64,000 nt of DNA from Epiperipatus broadwayi (taxonomy: Eukaryota; Onychophora; Udeonychophora; Euonychophora; Peripatidae): NCBI GenBank assembly GCA_028023455.1, contig JAQFVV010006701.1, positions 1-64,000 of the forward strand, given 5' to 3'. The position numbers were made by a program, and so were the translations under genes. Every line of letters begins with the position of its first letter. Position 1 is the stretch's first letter. The notes beneath the pieces are model-generated. The model had not been told where the DNA came from, ran no database searches, and saw only the letters and a list, made by a program, of their open reading frames with translations. Below are positions 60,173 through 64,000 of this stretch, in pieces.

Positions 60173-60290
60173 ATTATTAATCTTTTCAACATATGTGTTT
60201 AAGTATATCAGTGTTATGAGACTGTGGAGAGTGGTGGGTCATGTGAAAGTCTGTGCTCATATACACTATATATTCATTCTATAGTTTTTT

Positions 60291-60599
60291 ATAATTTATT
60301 TTCCCTTAATCTAACCTTTGTTTTGTATTTTCAAGTCAAAATAAAAGTGAAAATCACAAAAACAAAAGTAATCTGTATCATTTTTTTTACTATTATGTTT
60401 TTAAAGTAATTTTAATTACAGATTATGGAAAATCATTTAAGAAAATCATGAACATCTCAAATAACACAAGCTTAAGAGAAAATGAAGACAAATGTTCAAA
60501 AATGTAGACTATGTGAAATATTTATGTTAAATAAATGAATACACACACAATGCAAAGAAAAAAAACAGTCTGAAAATCCAAATAGGTAATAAAAGAATA
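60291..60599. other. AT-rich non-coding sequence
   Basis: Nothing recognised. Confidence 0.5.
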
Positions 60600-60930
60600 T
60601 GTAATATTTCCAGAAGCTATTTGAAGTAGATAGCTGGGTTTGAAGACATGGAGGTGACTAAAAATTTCATATTTTCTCCTCAACAGGTAACTCTTAGATA
60701 AATGCTGGCTTTGGGTTAGTATTTTTAGATCTAGTGTCTGAAGCTATCCTGGCACCTCACTGAGCAGTGCCAAAGCACAAAACCATTGGTCTGAGGTTTG
60801 GGTATGGTTTCTGATAGAGATATTTTAAATTCTTTCTCTTGCTAACATTTTGTCAACAAAGCTTGTTAAAGCAATTACCAAAGCACAAACTTAAAAAATT
60901 GAGTCATGTGATATATGACTCTTTTTATTT
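60600..60930 (+). repeat. Hammerhead repeat family B copy
   Basis: Order: GATAAATGCTGGCTTTGGG, GATCTAGTGTCTGAAG, ribozyme region (60755-60796), GATAGAGATATTTTAAATTC, TTTCTCTTGC, CAAAGCTTGTTAAAGC, then a GAGTCATGTGATATATGAC hairpin at the end. That hairpin module recurs at 15.72 and 30.93 kb next to other copies. Confidence 0.75.
60755..60796 (+). ncRNA. Hammerhead motif with perfect stems but two core changes (family B)
   Basis: Stem I CCUCA/UGAGG is perfect, stem II GUGC/GCAC around CAAA is perfect, and stem III CCA/UGG around U is closed by A-U. Cleavage triplet GUC. The core reads CUGAGCA (G8 to C) and AAAA (G12 to A), both catalytic positions. Stems kept while catalysis is lost could mean recent inactivation. 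Confidence 0.7.
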
Positions 60931-61405
60931 GCATATATGTATTGGAAAAATTTGCTAATATATAAAAATCTTTTGGTTTTGCCATTAGGTGTCTAAAATG
61001 GGCAAATAATGAATGACACATATATGTTATGGCTGGAGATTACATCTTTCTAGATTTGTTTATATAAATTTTTGCTAATTAGTTAATTATAGATGTATGC
61101 TTATAATTAGAAAATTTTTATGGGCATTTAAAAATAAATTTTTTTCTCCCATTTACAGTGAAATTTTATGCAGGAATTCACGATAGTAATCATCAGCAAT
61201 TTGTATTTATTATTTTGAATAATAATTATTTGCTATAATGATTTTTATAGAAAAATCAAAACTTTTTAAAATTGCTATGCCATTTTGTAAGACTGATAAC
61301 ATCATATGATAATGACTTCATGAAGAGAATGTCATTTTAAACTGTCATGGCAACATTTAATGATAAAAAGTACAATAGAGAATGCAGTTTATTCATTTAT
61401 ATACA
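60931..61405. other. AT-rich non-coding sequence
   Basis: Nothing recognised. Confidence 0.5.
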
Positions 61406-61755
61406 GTAAATATTTTTATTATAGAGTATATGATTATTGTATTTACCTCATTTTTATAAAATATTTTTGTCAATATGTATTTTAGTTTATGGGGCATCCA
61501 AGATAAATAAGACTTTCATCTTATAAGTAGTCAAAAATAGAATTTTCATTTAATACAATACACAATTAAAACATCCTTGAGTAAATATTTTTATTATAGA
61601 GTATATGATTATTGTATTTACCTCATTTTTATAAAATATTTTTGTCAATATGTATTTTAGTTTATGGGGCATCCAAGATAAATAAGACTTTCATCTTATA
61701 AGTAGTCAAAAATAGAATTTTCATTTAATACAATACACAATGAAAACATCCTCGA
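61406..61755 (+). repeat. Near-identical 175-bp tandem duplication
   Basis: Unit 61406-61580 is repeated at 61581-61755 with about two differences (ACACAATTAAAAC against ACACAATGAAAAC; CCTTGAG against CCTCGAG). Non-coding. It is either a very recent duplication or an assembly effect. Confidence 0.95.
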
Positions 61756-62030
61756 GTCACATACAATAAAAAGTATATTAATAACAAATTTTAAAATTTC
61801 CCCATTAGCTGAAACACATTCACTTAACATTTGCCTAAAACTTTTTTAAAAGCTAATTCTACCCAAGGCAAAAATGCCACCATCATAAATCTAAATTACT
61901 TCCACTAAATAAAGATAAAAAAGAAATTATTTCATGCATTATGCAATTAATAATCAATTTTCTATGATCAAACAGCATTAACATAATTTAAAAATATCAT
62001 TTATTAGTTTGATTTATACTCAGTACTTTA
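61756..62030. other. AT-rich non-coding sequence
   Basis: Nothing recognised. Confidence 0.5.
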
Positions 62031-62260
62031 TAAATTGTTTCTGTTACTTCCTAGATACTGGCAGTTTCTATTATAAATGTAAAATAACAAATACCTTTGC
62101 ACACAAAAAATTGCAAAATTCATTCAAGACACTGATACACAGAAGAAAATTTAAAGAAGCTGCTCACATGGCAATGGCAAAAAATCCCATTATTCAACCT
62201 AGTGTGACTATGCATAATATATGGAAACCACTAATCAACTTTGCTCTTAGAAAAAAGTGA
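62031..62260 (+). CDS. Possible exon or coding relic, unidentified
   Basis: The 83-codon frame ending at 62260 becomes protein-like in its second half: FAHKKLQNSFKTLIHRRKFK, then EAAHMAMAKNPIIQPS and IWKPLINFALRKK. The KFKEAAHMAM stretch recalls helical repeats (as in exonuclease mut-7/Nibbler-type proteins), but the match is too short to rely on. A possible acceptor (TTCCTAG) lies at 62048-62054. There is no neighbouring exon that I can recognise. Could equally be transposon debris. Confidence 0.3.
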
Positions 62261-62317
62261 AGAAAAAAGGAGTAACCTCATAGATAAGTATTTGAAATTT
62301 CTACTGACTGTTGTCTT

Positions 62318-62411
62318 TGACAGGATGGCTCAGTTGATTAAAGCACTACCTTCAAATTCAATACTCAAAGAACCTAAGGGTTCAGGTACAATTCCCACGT
62401 AAGGGGAGAAT
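62318..62411 (+). mobile_element. tRNA-like SINE remnant of a second family
   Basis: GGATGGCTCAGTTGATTAAA resembles a tRNA A box region (TGGCTCAGTTG), ACCTTCAAATT an anticodon arm, and GGGTTCAGGTACAATTCCC a B box stem with a small insertion. It lacks an A-tail. Unlike the 38.9 kb family. Confidence 0.55.
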
Positions 62412-63626
62412 AATACCTTTTGAAACATTATGCATATACTAACCTGTATGCTATTACTAACAGTTGAATGAATTTAGAATATTGAAATAAAGTTAAATTT
62501 TTCTAAAACATTTAATACTCATATTAGATGATAGAAATAGTCGAACAGGTAAATACAACTAAAACACCGTCATCACAAATCTTCAGGAAAACACTTTGGT
62601 CATGTGTTAATGAATTTTAAAATGTGTACATTAAAGCTCAAAAATATTTTTTACTTAACTAGATAAAATACATTATTCTATACTAAAGCAATTCTGATAA
62701 AATTAATAAAAGAGAATTATTTACATTATTAAAACTACCAAAGTCAAATGTACACCAGATTTCCTTATCTAATATTTTAGTTATGCATTCATGAACATTG
62801 CTTTAAAAAAACAAGAACAGTTCTGAAAAAAAATTGATATTTTATTAGTTAAATAATTACAAAAATAAAAAAAATATGATAATAGAACATAATATACACC
62901 AAAAATAAGCCCTAATATGTAGATTGTGATAAGTTTTTTCCCTATATATTTTATCACTATGATTCAGAGAATATCATTCTCAGTATAAATAATATTCAAA
63001 ACATTAGATCATAAATGGAAAAATTAATATTTTTATAAAAAAAATTACAGAAACTAAAATGTTTTTATTGCATAGTATATTTAGAACCAAATTAGTATTT
63101 TTTTAAATAAGTATTTTAAGAAATTCATGTTTTTCATGTTTTTTATATATATGGAATTTACTTTTATCATTGGAAATTATTGTAATTTCTTATGCAAGGT
63201 CTGTAATTTATAAGGCAATTTGAATACAAATTGAAATCACTGTCCTAGGAAAATCTATATTAATAATTTTAATGAGATTTCTCCATGTATTTTTTAGATA
63301 AATTTGAGCTTTGATATAACAAAGCAAATTATCAATTAGAAACAGGCATTACAAATTAAAATCACTTTTATCTAGTAATAGTGATTGTTTAAATCACTTA
63401 ACCCATCATTGAATAAACTTTTAGTTCATTACACTATATTAATTATCTGATTCCTTATACAATCTAGGACGAAGATTTGCTTTTGATTCAAAGTAGTTCA
63501 GGAAAATACTCTTACTACATAGTATGATACCAGTTTGCAGGTCTAATAGGCTTTTTGCTTACTTATAACATTGATGATATTTATCATAGTATGAACTACA
63601 TGAAGAAACCCTCTTATAATTATTAA
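62412..63626. other. AT-rich non-coding sequence
   Basis: Nothing recognised. Confidence 0.5.
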
Positions 63627-63668
63627 TATATATATATATATATTGTAACGATATATAAATATGTCGTT
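63627..63668 (+). repeat. TA run with TGTAACGA module, second copy
   Basis: Matches 30850-30885 closely (TTGTAACGATATATAAATA, TGTCGTT). Sequence to the window end is CG- and A-rich and differs from the surroundings, so an unknown element may start here (TGT at its 5' end would suit an LTR). Confidence 0.55.
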
Positions 63669-64000
63669 ACATTAATTTAAAATAAAAACTTAATAAAAGT
63701 TCGCAAATAAAAGTAAAAAACTAAACGCTAAAATTAAAATATTGTTAAACGTATATATTCGCACAGATGCTAAACTTTAAAAATATTTTTTTCATAAAAA
63801 AAAAAAAAAAATGTATTTGAACGTATTTTTTTTAATAAAAAAATACAAGGTTGAAATATAAAAATATTTTAATAAAAAAATAACGTAAGTTAAAGTAAAA
63901 ACAGGTATTAATTAATTCCTGTAATCTGTAAATGGAAATGATTGTTTATTAATTATCTAAAAGCTGTGTAATTAAAAAGTCAGATGAAAAGTTAGATAAG

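Larger units (their letters stand above)
59570..60290 (+). repeat. Family A tandem array: about 1.5 monomers of 475 bp
   Basis: Two hammerhead cores lie exactly 475 bp apart (CUGAUGA at 59658 and 60133). Flanking blocks repeat in register: CTTAATATATATCTGAGCAC, GGTAATCTGGACCAACTGAT, GTGGAGAGTGGTGGGTC. The array starts at about 59570 within the monomer and ends at about 60275. The monomer has no frame of note; GACCTTAGATCAACATGGG and GTGACAAGAATCTCAGCC lie in its middle. Tandem monomers bounded by hammerheads are the defining layout of retrozymes. No target duplication was found. Confidence 0.85.

Overview
This is a very AT-rich, gene-poor stretch of an animal nuclear genome. No intact host protein-coding gene can be supported, and there is no prokaryotic organisation. 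Tandem Penelope-like retroelements with a C-terminal GIY-YIG nuclease, tRNA-derived SINEs with A-tails and target-site duplications, a mariner-type transposase relic, long microsatellites and many foldback repeats point to a repeat-loaded invertebrate. I cannot name the species from the sequence alone.

The dominant theme is self-cleaving RNA. At least sixteen places can be folded by eye into a type I hammerhead ribozyme core (CUGANGA, a short stem II, GAAA, a 1-3 bp stem III, then NUH). They fall into three groups. Family A lies at about 2.9-3.2, 6.1-6.4, 7.07, 45.6-46.2 and 59.6-60.3 kb, and the last site holds two hammerheads exactly 475 bp apart. Family B/C lies at about 2.8, 16.3, 29.9-30.0, 31.05, 38.3 and 60.8 kb, with tail fragments at 1.7, 4.8, 10.0 and 38.0 kb. 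The third group sits at Penelope-like element ends (48.5, 51.2 and 51.5 kb, and probably 20.1, 48.2, 53.5-53.9 and 57.9 kb). This matches what is known of hammerheads in Penelope-like elements and of animal retrozymes, which are non-autonomous and probably mobilised by those elements.

Layout: 0-9 kb has dispersed foldback and hammerhead repeats plus a 1.07 kb TIR element (7.16-8.23 kb). 9-13.4 kb has three tRNA-derived SINEs in AT-rich DNA. 13.5-15.7 kb holds two head-to-tail decayed copies of one Penelope-like family. 16-20.3 kb has hammerhead repeats. 20.57-24.29 kb is one giant foldback element with arms of 1.6-2.0 kb. 27.66-28.43 kb is an uninterrupted-looking (TTC)~227 tract next to (TAA)~29. 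29.8-31.2 kb has two hammerhead hairpins. 36.7-37.1 and 54.0-56.7 kb are two members of another foldback family with long direct repeats at the ends, the second broken by a hAT-like insertion. 38.9 and 43.4 kb are SINEs with clean duplications. 42.8-48.3 kb has a series of long palindromes. 48.4-52.0 kb is a three-copy cluster of a second Penelope-like family, including a nearly open RT plus GIY-YIG reading frame. 57 kb is a mariner relic. 59.6-61.8 kb holds the tandem hammerhead repeat and a 175-bp tandem duplication.

Functional links are inferred: the Penelope-like protein is the obvious source of reverse transcriptase and nuclease for the hammerhead repeats, SINEs presumably depend on a LINE not in the window, and the TIR elements are non-autonomous or dead.
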